From Lachnospiraceae bacterium (lineage in GTDB: Bacteria; Bacillota; Clostridia; Lachnospirales; Lachnospiraceae): a stretch of 43,483 nucleotides of DNA. A program made the translations under genes and the position numbers. This document shows positions 16,059 to 24,277 of this stretch, piece by piece; the stretch's first letter is position 1, and each line of letters starts with the position of its first letter. The DNA lies in assembly GCA_910575555.1 (NCBI GenBank), contig CAJTFX010000029.1, positions 18,241 through 61,723 on the forward strand. Direction: 5' to 3'. The notes below the pieces were generated by a model. The model was not told where the DNA came from. It saw nothing but the letters and a program-made list of their open reading frames with translations, and did no database searches.

Positions 16059-16475
16059 ATGAAACAATTTAGTCGAGAAGCCGAACAGATAATGATTGAA
16101 CGCTTTGGAAAAGACACAATTATAGCATTGGCAACAACAGAAAATGAAATGCCTTATGTGCGATATGTAAATGCTTATTACGAAGATGGTGCATTTTACA
16201 TTATTACATATGCACTCTCGAATAAAATGAAACATATAAAGGGGAATCCTGTTGTTGCAATCGCTGGCGAGTGGTTTACAGCGCATGGAAAAGGCGCTAG
16301 CCTGGGTTATTTCAGAAAAAAAGAAAACTGTGTGATTGCTGAAAAGCTGAAAAAAGTCTTTGCTGAATGGATTGATAACGGTCATACTGATTTTAACGAT
16401 GAAAACACCATCATTCTGCGTGTGGAATTAACAGATGGCCTGTTGCTCTTGCATGGTACAAGATATGAATTTTAA
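16059..16475 (+). CDS. Pyridoxamine 5'-phosphate oxidase-fold protein
   Basis: 138 residues with the split-barrel flavin-binding pattern: IIALATTENEMPYVRYVNAYY, then FYIITYALSNKMKHIKGNPVVAIAG and FTAHGKGASLG. Members bind FMN or F420 and reduce or oxidise small molecules; some are haem-binding. ATG at 16059 is chosen although its ribosome site is weak (AGAGAGA); an upstream TTG at 16017 has none better. It lies between the second and third DUF3795 genes. Confidence 0.82.
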   Translation: MKQFSREAEQIMIERFGKDTIIALATTENEMPYVRYVNAYYEDGAFYIITYALSNKMKHIKGNPVVAIAGEWFTAHGKGASLGYFRKKENCVIAEKLKKVFAEWIDNGHTDFNDENTIILRVELTDGLLLLHGTRYEF

Positions 16476-16559
16476 ATTTTCAAATTTCCTACAGTGTTAG
16501 GTCAAGTATTATTATAGCTTATCCTAACCATTTGCAGGTAGGCTGTTTAAGGAGGTTCC

Positions 16560-17111
16560 ATGAAAGGATTTAACCGGAAAAATCAATTATTTTCCCTTTG
16601 CGGTTTGAATTGCGGGCTTTGCCCCATGTTCTTGAATAAAAACTGCCCCGGCTGCGGCGGCGGTGAGGGGAACCAATCCTGCAAAATTGCAAGGTGCAGT
16701 ATGGAACATGGCAGTGTTGAATATTGTTTCCAATGCAGCGAATACCCCTGTGAAAAATACGGTCATATTGACGATTTTGATTCATTTATAACACACCGAA
16801 ACCGAAAATCTGATATGGAAAAGGCCAAACGATTCGGGATAGATGCTTATAATGCAGAGCAGGCGGAGAAGGCCGACATTCTGGAGGTTTTATTATCCAA
16901 TTATAATGATGGCCGTAAAAAGACACTCTTTTGTGTAGCCGTCAACCTGCTGGAACTGCAAGAGCTGCAAACGGTACTTAGAGAAATGGATCGTAAACCT
17001 GATATGGAAACAATGACGCTCAAAGAAAAAAGCGCATTTGTTGCTGGATTACTGCAGGATGCAGCGGCAGCGAAAAATATCGATTTAAAACTTCATAAGA
17101 AAAAGGGATAA
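16560..17111 (+). CDS. DUF3795 cysteine-rich protein, third of three
   Basis: 183 residues. The first 70 hold the cysteine motifs: LCGLNCGLCPMF, CPGCGGGEGNQSCKIARC and YCFQCSEYPC. The rest is helical (AKRFGIDAYNAEQAEKADILEVLL and later LKEKSAFVAGLLQDAA), longer than in the two other copies. ATG follows AAGGAGG with good spacing. It is the last gene of cargo A; a run of hairpins and a terminator follow. Confidence 0.87.
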   Translation: MKGFNRKNQLFSLCGLNCGLCPMFLNKNCPGCGGGEGNQSCKIARCSMEHGSVEYCFQCSEYPCEKYGHIDDFDSFITHRNRKSDMEKAKRFGIDAYNAEQAEKADILEVLLSNYNDGRKKTLFCVAVNLLELQELQTVLREMDRKPDMETMTLKEKSAFVAGLLQDAAAAKNIDLKLHKKKG

Positions 17112-17186
17112 TTTGAATATGCTATGATTTTTACACATGAATCAATGCTTATAGATCATCTAATCTTCCCTTCCCCCAAATAAACT

Positions 17187-17276
17187 TTCTCGCAGCAAGC
17201 TGCGGAGAATTAAACCCTATTTTGGATTAAATATTTTTGAAACTGCGCCACATATTTTTAGTGGTGCCTTTTCTTT
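17187..17276 (+). repeat. Two hairpins in the noncoding gap after cargo A
   Basis: TTCTCGCAGC pairs with GCTGCGGAGAA (17187-17209, one bulge). GCGCCAC pairs with GTGGTGC (17245-17267, one wobble) and is followed by a T-rich run, so the second is probably a terminator for the cargo A operon. Nothing coding is seen in 17112-17347. Confidence 0.55.
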
Positions 17277-17283
17277 GTAATAA

Positions 17284-17316
17284 AACGCAAAGGTGTTGAA
17301 GGCCTTTGCGTTTTTT
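17284..17316 (+). terminator. Rho-independent terminator
   Basis: AACGCAAAGG pairs perfectly with CCTTTGCGTT over a 9-nt loop and is followed by a T-run. It insulates cargo A from the DNA-processing backbone genes that start at 17348. Confidence 0.85.
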
Positions 17317-17347
17317 ATTAACCAAGCTCAATAAGGAGGCGATTTTT

Positions 17348-17482
17348 ATGTGGAACATGATTACACACTTTCTTACATTCACCGGAGGAATGTCTGCCGG
17401 CGTTGTGCTGATATGTCTTTTGCAGACAGGAAAGCAGGCGGACGAAGAATTTGAAGATATGCAAAGGAGGTCTGAACATTGA
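17348..17482 (+). CDS. DUF3789 small membrane protein
   Basis: A 44-residue protein with one membrane helix (FTGGMSAGVVLICLL) and an acidic-basic tail (ADEEFEDMQRRSEH). DUF3789 genes sit directly before topB in Tn1549-like elements. ATG at 17348 follows AAGGAGGCG. The stop overlaps the topB start (TTGA), so the two are translationally coupled. Function is unknown. Confidence 0.82.
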   Translation: MWNMITHFLTFTGGMSAGVVLICLLQTGKQADEEFEDMQRRSEH

Positions 17483-19587
17483 ACTTAGTAATTGCGGAAA
17501 AGCCCTCCGTCGCCATGTCACTGGCGGCGGTTCTGGGTGCGAATGAGAAAAAAGACGGCTACATGGAGGGCGGCGGCTACATGGTGAGCTGGTGCGTAGG
17601 ACACCTGCTGGAACTAGCACAGCCGGAGGCTTATGGGGAACAGTATGCCAGATGGCGCTATGGTGATCTGCCGCTCCTGCCGGAAACATGGAAATATGAA
17701 GTGCCGAAGGACAAGAAAAAGCAGCTTGACCTTCTGTGCCGGCTGATGAAAGACAAACGGGTGGACTCCGTGGTATGTGCTACTGATGCCGGACGTGAGG
17801 GTGAGCTAATCTTCCGGCTGGTCTACCAGTATGCCGGGTGCAAAAAGCTGATGGAACGCCTCTGGATTTCCAGTTTGGAGGATGCGGCGATCCTTGACGG
17901 GTTTGAACACCTGCGTCCTGGCAGCGACTATGATAAGCTCTATGACGCGGCGGTCTGCCGGGCCGGAGCTGATTGGCTGGTCGGCATTAACGCCACCCGG
18001 CTTTTCTCTGTCCTGTATGGTGTCACCCTGAACGTGGGGCGTGTCATGTCGCCCACGCTGGCCCTTCTGGTACAGCGGGAGGCGGATATTCAGGCGTTTA
18101 CGAGCAAGCCCTTTTATGTGCCGGAGATCGCCTGCGGCGGCTTTACTGCCTCCGGCGAAAAGCTGTCTGGGAAAAATGAAGCTGAAAAAATCCGTATGGA
18201 CTGTGACGGGCAGGCTGCTTCGGTGCTGTCCGTGGAAAAGCAGGTCAAGACGGTGCAGCCGCCCCGCCTGTATGATCTGACAACCTTACAGCGGGAATGC
18301 AACCGTATCTATGGCTATACGGCCCAGCAGACCCTTGACTATGTGCAATCCCTCTATGAGAAAAAGCTGGCGACCTATCCCCGGACGGACAGCCAGTATT
18401 TGACCGAGGATATGCAGGCAACCGCCGCCTCCCTGGTTCTCTGGCTGCGGGATCATATGCCTTTTGGAAAGGGCTGCGCCGGGGAACCGGATATTAACCG
18501 CGTAACGGACGGCAACAAAGTCACCGACCACCATGCCATTATCCCTACGGTGGAGATTGCCCGGACGGATTTATCGGAGCTTCCTTCCGGGGAGCGGGAT
18601 GTACTGACGCTGATCGCCGCAAGGCTGCTCTCTGCCACGGCCCAGGCGCACCGGTTCGAGGCGGTGACGGCGGTTCTGGACTGCCAGGGTAATTCCTTTA
18701 CAGCAAAGGGAAAGACGGTATTGCAGGCAGGATGGAAGGAAGTGGAACGCCTCTACCGCATGGGGGTGAAAGAATCCAGACCGGAGGATGACGGGAACAC
18801 GGATATCCCCCTCCCCATGCTGCAGGAGGGGCAGATATTTGAAACGGTCTCTGCCAGCGTCCGGGAGGGCAAAACCTCCCCGCCGAAGCACTATACGGAG
18901 GATTCCCTTCTGGCAGCTATGGAGACCGCCGGCGCCGGGGACATGCCGGAGGACGCAGAGCGCAAGGGATTAGGCACCCCGGCCACCCGTGCGGCCATCC
19001 TGGAAAAGCTGGTCTCTGCCGGATTTGTGGACCGGAAGAAAAAGCAGCTTATTCCAACGGAAAAAGGTACGAACCTGATCCTGGTCCTGCCGGACAATAT
19101 CAAATCGCCTACGCTCACCGCGGAATGGGAATCCATGTTGAAGCAGGTGGAACGCGGCGAGCTGGCTGCAAAATCCTTTATGCAGCAGATTGCGGATATG
19201 AGCCGGACGCTGGTAAAGGAGCATACCGCCCCGGAGGAACGTTTTACCGGCCTGTTTCCGGATGCAAAGAATAACGGGCGCAAGGCTGTCGGCACCTGTC
19301 CGCGCTGTGGTGCTTCCGTGTATGAAGGTAAAAAAGGGTTCTTTTGTGATAACCAGGACTGTTCCTTTGTACTGTGGAAAGACAATAAATTCTTTTCCGG
19401 CAAGAAAAAATCCATAACAAAGTCTGTGGCGGCGGCCCTTCTGAAAGAGGGCCGCGTTTCCATATCCGGGCTTTACAGCGAAAAGACGGGAAAGACCTAT
19501 GACGCGGTGGTGCTGCTGGATGACACAGGCGGTAAATATGTGAATTTTAAGCTGGAATTTCCGGCTAAGAAAGGCAGGGGGAAATGA
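17479..19587 (+). CDS. topB: DNA topoisomerase III (type IA)
   Basis: A 702-residue type IA topoisomerase that relaxes and decatenates DNA through a single-strand break. An N-terminal Toprim domain shows IAEKPSVA (catalytic Glu) and CATDAGREGELIFR. The catalytic tyrosine is Y300 in ATYPRTDSQYL. GLGTPATRAAILEKL is the usual domain 4 signature. The C-terminus has one zinc-ribbon-like motif (CPRCGASVYEG, then FFCDNQDCSF) and a toprim-associated tail. TTG start at 17479, with AAAGGAGG upstream in DUF3789. Element-encoded topoisomerases are thought to help process the transferred strand. Confidence 0.96.
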   Translation: MNLVIAEKPSVAMSLAAVLGANEKKDGYMEGGGYMVSWCVGHLLELAQPEAYGEQYARWRYGDLPLLPETWKYEVPKDKKKQLDLLCRLMKDKRVDSVVCATDAGREGELIFRLVYQYAGCKKLMERLWISSLEDAAILDGFEHLRPGSDYDKLYDAAVCRAGADWLVGINATRLFSVLYGVTLNVGRVMSPTLALLVQREADIQAFTSKPFYVPEIACGGFTASGEKLSGKNEAEKIRMDCDGQAASVLSVEKQVKTVQPPRLYDLTTLQRECNRIYGYTAQQTLDYVQSLYEKKLATYPRTDSQYLTEDMQATAASLVLWLRDHMPFGKGCAGEPDINRVTDGNKVTDHHAIIPTVEIARTDLSELPSGERDVLTLIAARLLSATAQAHRFEAVTAVLDCQGNSFTAKGKTVLQAGWKEVERLYRMGVKESRPEDDGNTDIPLPMLQEGQIFETVSASVREGKTSPPKHYTEDSLLAAMETAGAGDMPEDAERKGLGTPATRAAILEKLVSAGFVDRKKKQLIPTEKGTNLILVLPDNIKSPTLTAEWESMLKQVERGELAAKSFMQQIADMSRTLVKEHTAPEERFTGLFPDAKNNGRKAVGTCPRCGASVYEGKKGFFCDNQDCSFVLWKDNKFFSGKKKSITKSVAAALLKEGRVSISGLYSEKTGKTYDAVVLLDDTGGKYVNFKLEFPAKKGRGK

Positions 19588-19955
19588 GCAGACTGCCCTC
19601 ACGGGAACTGACCAGGCAGGAACGGGCGGCGATCCGAAAGCAGGTGACGGAGCTGTGCGCCAACTATGACAGCCGGGATAAGCTCTGCTGCCCCCTGGAC
19701 TGCCCCTGTTACATGCTGCACAAATGGTGGACCGGCTCTTTCTGCCGGTATTTTCAGAAGTCGGTGCTGCCTGTGGACCCGGCGCTGGAATCTGCCATTA
19801 CCGGAGAGGACACTTCCCTGAAACAGAAGACCTGCCCGGTCTGCGGGAGTGCCTATCTGCCTACCACCAGCCAGGCTTATTGTTCGGATTCCTGCCGCGC
19901 TTTTGCCAGACGGAAATCCGAGCGGGAACGCAAGCGCCGGATTAGGAAAAATTAA
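19584..19955 (+). CDS. Cysteine-rich VLP domain protein
   Basis: 123 residues that match the small ICE family named for its cysteine-rich VLP domain. One cluster is CCPLDCPCYMLHKWWTGSFCRYF. A second, at the C-terminus, is CPVCGSAYLPTTSQAYCSDSCR, a treble-clef-like zinc finger, with a basic tail (RRKSERERKRRIRKN) fit for nucleic acid binding. It overlaps the topB stop by 4 bases (ATGA). The function in transfer is unknown. Confidence 0.86.
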   Translation: MSRLPSRELTRQERAAIRKQVTELCANYDSRDKLCCPLDCPCYMLHKWWTGSFCRYFQKSVLPVDPALESAITGEDTSLKQKTCPVCGSAYLPTTSQAYCSDSCRAFARRKSERERKRRIRKN

Positions 19956-19962
19956 GGGTGAT

Positions 19963-20079
19963 ATGTCCGCAGCTTAACCCAAAAGAGGCTTGCTTTTCAA
20001 GGCTTTCGGGACTTGGTTTGAGGGGCGGCTGTATAAGAATACTCTGGCGCCCCGAAACGGGTCTAAGTTGCGGACAAAT
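19963..20079 (+). ncRNA. Candidate structured RNA (cloverleaf-like), unknown class
   Basis: A long closing stem joins GTCCGCAGCTTAACCC (19965-19980) to GGGTCTAAGTTGCGGAC (20059-20075), about 16 pairs with one bulge. Inside, three arms can form: AAAAG/CTTTT (19981-19997); CAAG/CTTG (19998-20015); and a long arm GTTT/AAAC, GGGGCG/CGCCCC capped by GTAT-AAGA-ATAC (20016-20058). It fills the gap between two genes and ends about 10 nt before the next gene's ribosome site. It could be a cis-regulatory leader, a small RNA, or a MITE-like insertion with inverted ends. I do not recognise the class. Confidence 0.6.
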
Positions 20080-20094
20080 CAATGGACGGGAGGG

Positions 20095-20619
20095 ATGCGG
20101 ATAGAAAAGACAGCGGTTACAAAAGAGCTTATGCGGATTGATACCAGGATGCAGATGATTGATATGCAGCAGATTGATAACCGGCGCTTTATGTATAACC
20201 CGAAAATCGGCATATTGGTCTTAGGTTATCAGTATGCAACTACAAGCACATTGATTTCCAGCCATGCCAACGAACTGGCCGATGCTGGAATTACAAAAGG
20301 CTATGATGATTTTGTCCGGGGCTGGATTGGAACCGGCGGGGATTATCCCAAAGGGGTGATCCACTTTGCGCCCTGTGTAGACGAAAGAAATATCAAGCTG
20401 TTTAACCAGGCGTTCGATACGCTGGAAATGTTCAAGGAAAACGGCGCACTGGAGGGCACGGTGGTCCGTGGCTTCGGGGAACGCTGGGAGCAGCCGTTAT
20501 CCGATATTTTTACGGATATGCGGGAACCGGGGCAGAAACCCTCTGTCCGCAGGCAGCTAAAGAAACAGCCGGAGGCAAAAGCCGGCCGGCAGAAACTCAA
20601 TCATCAACAGGAACGATAG
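20095..20619 (+). CDS. Hypothetical ICE protein with shared C-terminal tail
   Basis: About 174 residues. No domain recognised. The core is a mixed alpha/beta globular protein (NPKIGILVLGYQYATTSTLISSH would break into strand-turn-helix). The C-terminus carries PSVRRQLKK followed by a basic, Gln-rich end finishing in QQER, a pattern repeated in the four tail-bearing proteins downstream. GGGAGGG at 20088-20094 is only 1 nt from ATG 20095 but 6 nt from an in-frame ATA at 20101; either could be the start. The candidate structured RNA lies just upstream. Confidence 0.7.
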   Translation: MRIEKTAVTKELMRIDTRMQMIDMQQIDNRRFMYNPKIGILVLGYQYATTSTLISSHANELADAGITKGYDDFVRGWIGTGGDYPKGVIHFAPCVDERNIKLFNQAFDTLEMFKENGALEGTVVRGFGERWEQPLSDIFTDMREPGQKPSVRRQLKKQPEAKAGRQKLNHQQER

Positions 20620-20631
20620 GAGGCGGTTTAT

Positions 20632-21270
20632 TTGAATATCAATACGATCACAACCGATGACCTGCGGCACATGGAGGGCAAAGACGGCCTGATCCTGCAG
20701 GGCTGCGGCGGGGATTTGAAGGAATGGGTGGACGGGATCAATGAGATGTTCACCGAGGCGGGGATTTTGAAGGACGGCAGTAAATTTGAGGATGTTTCCA
20801 CTTTCCAGTATGGGGAGCTTACCTGTCTGCTCTATCCTTTCGAGGATGTAAAGCTGGACATCGGGAAACTTGCCATGTGGCGTTTGCAGACCCATGAGAA
20901 TTTTGGGGGCACCTGGCTGTCCGATTTTGTACCGAACCGGTTAGGCGGCTTTATCGGGGAACCTTCGCCGGAGCCGGAAAAACCAGATTGTGCGCTGATC
21001 GGCCAGGACGGCAATATCTTTAATCTGGTAGGCATTGCTACCCGTACCCTGCGGGAGCATGACCTGAAGGACCAGGCGAAGGAAATGAAGGACCGGGTGT
21101 TTGCTTGCGGCAGTTACGGGGAGGCGCTTTGTATCATTGGCGAGTATGTCAATATCACGGATTCCGAAGCGGAGTCGGAGCACAGACCCTCCCTCCGGCA
21201 GCAGATAAAAGAGGCAAAGCACACGGAGACGCCCCAAAAACAGAAACCATCAAAACAGCAGGAACGATAA
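20632..21270 (+). CDS. Hypothetical ICE protein with shared C-terminal tail
   Basis: 212 residues, no firm family. The N-terminus reads NINTITTDDLRHMEGKDGLI and the middle contains LKLDIGK-like and CALIGQDGNIFNLVG segments; the latter looks like a compact beta-hairpin repeat. The C-terminus has PSLRQQIKE and a basic end closing with KQQER, as in the neighbours. TTG start at 20632 follows AGGAGG by 8 nt. It is 12 nt after the previous gene, so the two are in one operon. Confidence 0.78.
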   Translation: MNINTITTDDLRHMEGKDGLILQGCGGDLKEWVDGINEMFTEAGILKDGSKFEDVSTFQYGELTCLLYPFEDVKLDIGKLAMWRLQTHENFGGTWLSDFVPNRLGGFIGEPSPEPEKPDCALIGQDGNIFNLVGIATRTLREHDLKDQAKEMKDRVFACGSYGEALCIIGEYVNITDSEAESEHRPSLRQQIKEAKHTETPQKQKPSKQQER

Positions 21271-21281
21271 GGAGGATCAGA

Positions 21282-22220
21282 ATGGGAAAAGAAACAACCT
21301 ACGGCGTATGGGCGGTGCGCAGCGGCGCTTCTATCTTCGGCCATGCCGAGGCATGGTGCAAGGAGAATGGAAAACCTTTAGAATTTGATACCCGCGAGAC
21401 TGCGGAGGCTTACGCCAGGGAAATGAACAGCAAAACTACCTCCAATGTCCATTATTACGCACAGGAGAAAGAACCGGAGCCGGGCGCGGTAAGAAAGACT
21501 TCCGCGCAGGCACAGCCGGATTTGGATGCCCGCACCCATGAGGAAGTGACACCGAGAAATGACGGGGCAGAAAAGCAGAACGAGATTCCCGGCAGACAGA
21601 TCATGCCGGAGGCGGACCCATTGGTGGAAATCCGCTCTGCGGTCCACAGCAACTATGCGGGCATGGTCGCCATGCTGGGTGCGGATAACCGGGTGTACCT
21701 GGGGCGTGAGGAACGCTGCCACTACCAGGATATGCAGGCGTCTTATTATGACAATCAGGACGGCTCCCTGTGCTTTGTCTGCGACCAGCCGGATATGTAC
21801 TATTTTCTCTATGGGGAGGGCTGGGCGCATACCCAGGCGGAAATGCTGGAGCGCGGCCTTACCCTGCGCCAGTATGAGGAATTTGCAAGGCTTCGGGACG
21901 GCGTGCTTTCACAGTTTACACCGAGCCGGGAAATCCTGTTCGCCGGGCAGCCTTTCCAGCCGCCGGAGAGCTATCTGCGTAATGCGGAACTCTACGAGGA
22001 AGGACAGACCGGAAACTACAATATGCTGGATGGCAGGCTCAACAACGAGCCGCCTGTGCGCCCTGACCTGACAGACGGGCAGACTTATGAGGAAATCCGG
22101 GAGCTTGCCCCGGAGATGTTGCCGGAAGAAAAAACCTCTCTCATGGAAAAACTGAAAGCAGACCGCCTGGAACATGAGGCCAGGCAGATTGTCCCTCCTG
22201 CGCCGGAAAGGGAACGCTGA
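21282..22220 (+). CDS. Hypothetical ICE protein with shared C-terminal tail
   Basis: 312 residues. The first 65 form a small domain (YGVWAVRSGASIFGHAEAWCKE, then ETAEAYAREMNS) of a kind seen at the N-terminus of other ICE accessory proteins. A linker rich in Glu/Pro/Gln follows, then a second domain from about 115 (VEIRSAVHSNYAGMVAMLGADN; SLCFVCDQPDMYYFLYGEGW). The end has TSLMEKLKA and finishes PAPERER. ATG at 21282 follows AGGAGG. Function is unknown. It overlaps the next gene by one base. Confidence 0.8.
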   Translation: MGKETTYGVWAVRSGASIFGHAEAWCKENGKPLEFDTRETAEAYAREMNSKTTSNVHYYAQEKEPEPGAVRKTSAQAQPDLDARTHEEVTPRNDGAEKQNEIPGRQIMPEADPLVEIRSAVHSNYAGMVAMLGADNRVYLGREERCHYQDMQASYYDNQDGSLCFVCDQPDMYYFLYGEGWAHTQAEMLERGLTLRQYEEFARLRDGVLSQFTPSREILFAGQPFQPPESYLRNAELYEEGQTGNYNMLDGRLNNEPPVRPDLTDGQTYEEIRELAPEMLPEEKTSLMEKLKADRLEHEARQIVPPAPERER

Positions 22221-22927
22221 TGGCGGCGGTAAAATTCGAGGGTGTGGATATACTGGACAGTCTGGAGCAGATCATGGAGCTGCACACGCAGCATTATAAG
22301 GATGATTTTGACCTGGATAAAGAGCTGATTCCAAAGCTGGCCGTATCGGGAGAACCGGAGGATCGGCGCCTTCTCTGGCTATCGCGGCCCTGCGGCACCT
22401 ATACCCTGCGGGAATGGGAGGTCTATCTGGAAGGCAGCCATGCAAATAAAGTGTGGAAGTTTTACCATGAACAGACGAAAGACTCGGTTCTTGCCTATGC
22501 CCTCTCTATCAAAGAGGTTCAGGACGGAAAAGTGATCGGCAATATTTATACACTGGATTATGGGGCGCATGTGGAGCGGGTAAAGCTGCTGACCTGCCCT
22601 ATTGGAAAAGTAGCCGTTTTGTTTGAGGACGGAGCCAATATCACAATCCCTTATCAGAACCAGAGGCAGCTTATGAATGAGCTGATGCCGGTACATGGAA
22701 GTCCAAAGACGATGACCGAGCTGCCGGAGAACGAGCGGGAACTTGCCGTGATCCTGAAACGGGAACGGCTCAAACGCTCTTACCATGCCACAAACGGTGA
22801 TATAAAAGAGTATATTGACAGTCTGAAAAAAGGTACCCTGCGTGGAAAGCTCAAAGAGTCTCGGACAGCTGCCGTTTCCGCTCATAAACCGCCTTCCCCT
22901 TCCCCAAAAAAGGAGCCGGAACGATGA
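22220..22927 (+). CDS. Hypothetical ICE protein with shared C-terminal tail
   Basis: 235 residues. N-terminal helix-rich part (ILDSLEQIMELHTQHYKDDFDLDKE), then a beta-rich region (VWKFYHEQTKDSVLAYALSI, GNIYTLDYGAHVERVKLLT). The C-terminus has TLRGKLKES, then a Pro/Ser/Lys tail ending KKEPER. It starts within the stop of the gene before (TGATG) and its end overlaps mobC (ATGA). The tight packing suggests one translational unit with the mobilization gene. No known family recognised. Confidence 0.78.
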   Translation: MAAVKFEGVDILDSLEQIMELHTQHYKDDFDLDKELIPKLAVSGEPEDRRLLWLSRPCGTYTLREWEVYLEGSHANKVWKFYHEQTKDSVLAYALSIKEVQDGKVIGNIYTLDYGAHVERVKLLTCPIGKVAVLFEDGANITIPYQNQRQLMNELMPVHGSPKTMTELPENERELAVILKRERLKRSYHATNGDIKEYIDSLKKGTLRGKLKESRTAAVSAHKPPSPSPKKEPER

Positions 22928-23268
22928 AAGCCGGGCATAACAAAAAATCCGTCCGGGTGGAATTCGTCATGTCTGAACAGGAGGCAGGGCTGGTAAAGGG
23001 TCGCATGGCAGAACTTGGTATTACAAACCTCTCTGCGTATCTGCGCAAGATGGCGGTAGACGGTTATATTATCCATCTGGATATGAGCGACATTCAGGAA
23101 ATGATACGGCTCCTGCGTATCTGCTCCAATAACTTAAACCAATATACCAGACGTGCCAATGAGACCGGCAGTATTTACGCTGCCGATATGGACGATCTGC
23201 GCACCCGCCTGGACAGTTTGTGGGATGGCATGGATAAGCTGCTGCGGGGATTTGCGAACATTTCGTAA
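22924..23268 (+). CDS. mobC: MobC-like relaxosome accessory protein
   Basis: 114 residues of the plasmid mobilization relaxosome family. A ribbon-helix-helix-like N-terminus (SVRVEFVMSEQEAGLVKGRMAELG) is followed by LSAYLRKMAVDGYI and the family's LLRICSNNLNQYTRRANETG. MobC-type proteins bind beside the nick site and open the strands for the relaxase. ATG overlaps the previous stop. It lies about 1 kb before the relaxase gene, as in related elements. Confidence 0.9.
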   Translation: MKAGHNKKSVRVEFVMSEQEAGLVKGRMAELGITNLSAYLRKMAVDGYIIHLDMSDIQEMIRLLRICSNNLNQYTRRANETGSIYAADMDDLRTRLDSLWDGMDKLLRGFANIS

Positions 23269-23359
23269 ACTGGAAGAACCGCTGTTGCTTTTCGTAGACT
23301 GGCACGGTAAAATTTTAATGGAGGGGTAAATATGCTTCTCTATGAAAGGAGGCGGACGT

Positions 23360-23650
23360 ATGCGTCTGATTGGCAAATTGTTGGCACTTCCCTTTGTATT
23401 GGTTACGGGGATTCTTTATCTGGTGTGCAAATTCCTTGTGGTGATTTCCGGCGCTGTGCTGGGGATTCTATCAGGGATTGTATTTCTGGCGGCGCTGGTG
23501 CTGTTCTTCACTGCCGGGTTCTGGCCGGGGCTTTCATGGCTGGTGATTGCGTTTCTGATCAGCCCCTACGGTCTGCCAATGGCTGCGGCCTGGTTGGTGG
23601 GGATCATCGGCGGTGCAAACAGCGCATTAAAGGATTCTGTATTTGGTTAA
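23360..23650 (+). CDS. Small ICE membrane protein
   Basis: 96 residues, nearly all hydrophobic, with about three membrane helices (LLALPFVLVTGILYLVCKF; VISGAVLGILSGIVFLAAL; LVIAFLISPYGLPMAAAWLV). ATG at 23360 follows AAAGGAGG at 23345-23352. Such proteins are common beside mobilization genes in CTn elements, but the function is not known. Confidence 0.8.
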   Translation: MRLIGKLLALPFVLVTGILYLVCKFLVVISGAVLGILSGIVFLAALVLFFTAGFWPGLSWLVIAFLISPYGLPMAAAWLVGIIGGANSALKDSVFG

Positions 23651-23738
23651 ACAGTTTCGGCGGGGCGCATTGGCAGCCCCGCCCTTTTTCTATAATATGA
23701 CTGTCGGCTATGGCAGCTTTTTGATTGGAGGAATTTCA

Positions 23739-24263
23739 TTGAAAGATACAACGCCAATTTATTTTCATTCTGCCACCTATGCGCATGAGCATGGGGAACT
23801 AAATCAGTACTACACTTCCCACAAAGCAAACATTGCGTGTAAGGAGGCAATCGAACAGGCCATTGCGGATAACTACCGGGATAACTGTTTAGGTTCCGCA
23901 TGTGTGCAGCAGGTCTTACAGCAATTTGATCCTGGTCGGATTTTCTATGTGCTTGCCAATACGGTCCGGCAGAAAGATTACGACGGGCGCATTTCACGGG
24001 ACAATAAGGCATGGGCGCAAACGGTCCCGGTCTGTGAGGATAAGGACGGTTTCGGATATGACCAGAATGTTTACTTTGTTGTAGACCGCAGCCATACAGG
24101 GCTGATGGATTTATTTCTCACCCAGGCAAGACGGGAGTATGCGCTGGCACAGGAGAAACCTTCTGTCCGTGACAGCCTGAATAAAAGCGCCGGGCAGCAG
24201 GCGGCGCACAGTGATAAACCGAAAATAAAAAAAGAACAAGCGATAACAGGGCCGATTTTGTAG
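23739..24263 (+). CDS. DUF3849 protein with shared C-terminal tail
   Basis: 174 residues. The N-terminal 120 residues fit DUF3849 (PIYFHSATYAHEHGELNQYY, then ACKEAIEQAIADNYRDN and VLANTVRQKDYDGRIS). A C-terminal segment starts PSVRDSLNK and runs into a lysine-rich end, as in the four tail-bearing proteins of 20.1-22.9 kb. TTG at 23739 follows GGAGG by 7 nt. It lies directly before the relaxase gene. Function is unknown. Confidence 0.83.
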   Translation: MKDTTPIYFHSATYAHEHGELNQYYTSHKANIACKEAIEQAIADNYRDNCLGSACVQQVLQQFDPGRIFYVLANTVRQKDYDGRISRDNKAWAQTVPVCEDKDGFGYDQNVYFVVDRSHTGLMDLFLTQARREYALAQEKPSVRDSLNKSAGQQAAHSDKPKIKKEQAITGPIL

Positions 24264-24277
24264 TAAGGGGTGATGGA

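Noticed and set aside
21105..21281. N-terminal extension of the 21282 gene
   Set aside because: Overlaps the previous gene out of frame; ATG 21282 has AGGAGG at proper distance.
23332..23700. 122-codon frame overlapping the small membrane protein
   Set aside because: Out of frame with a clear three-helix membrane protein that has a good ribosome site; composition is shadow-like.
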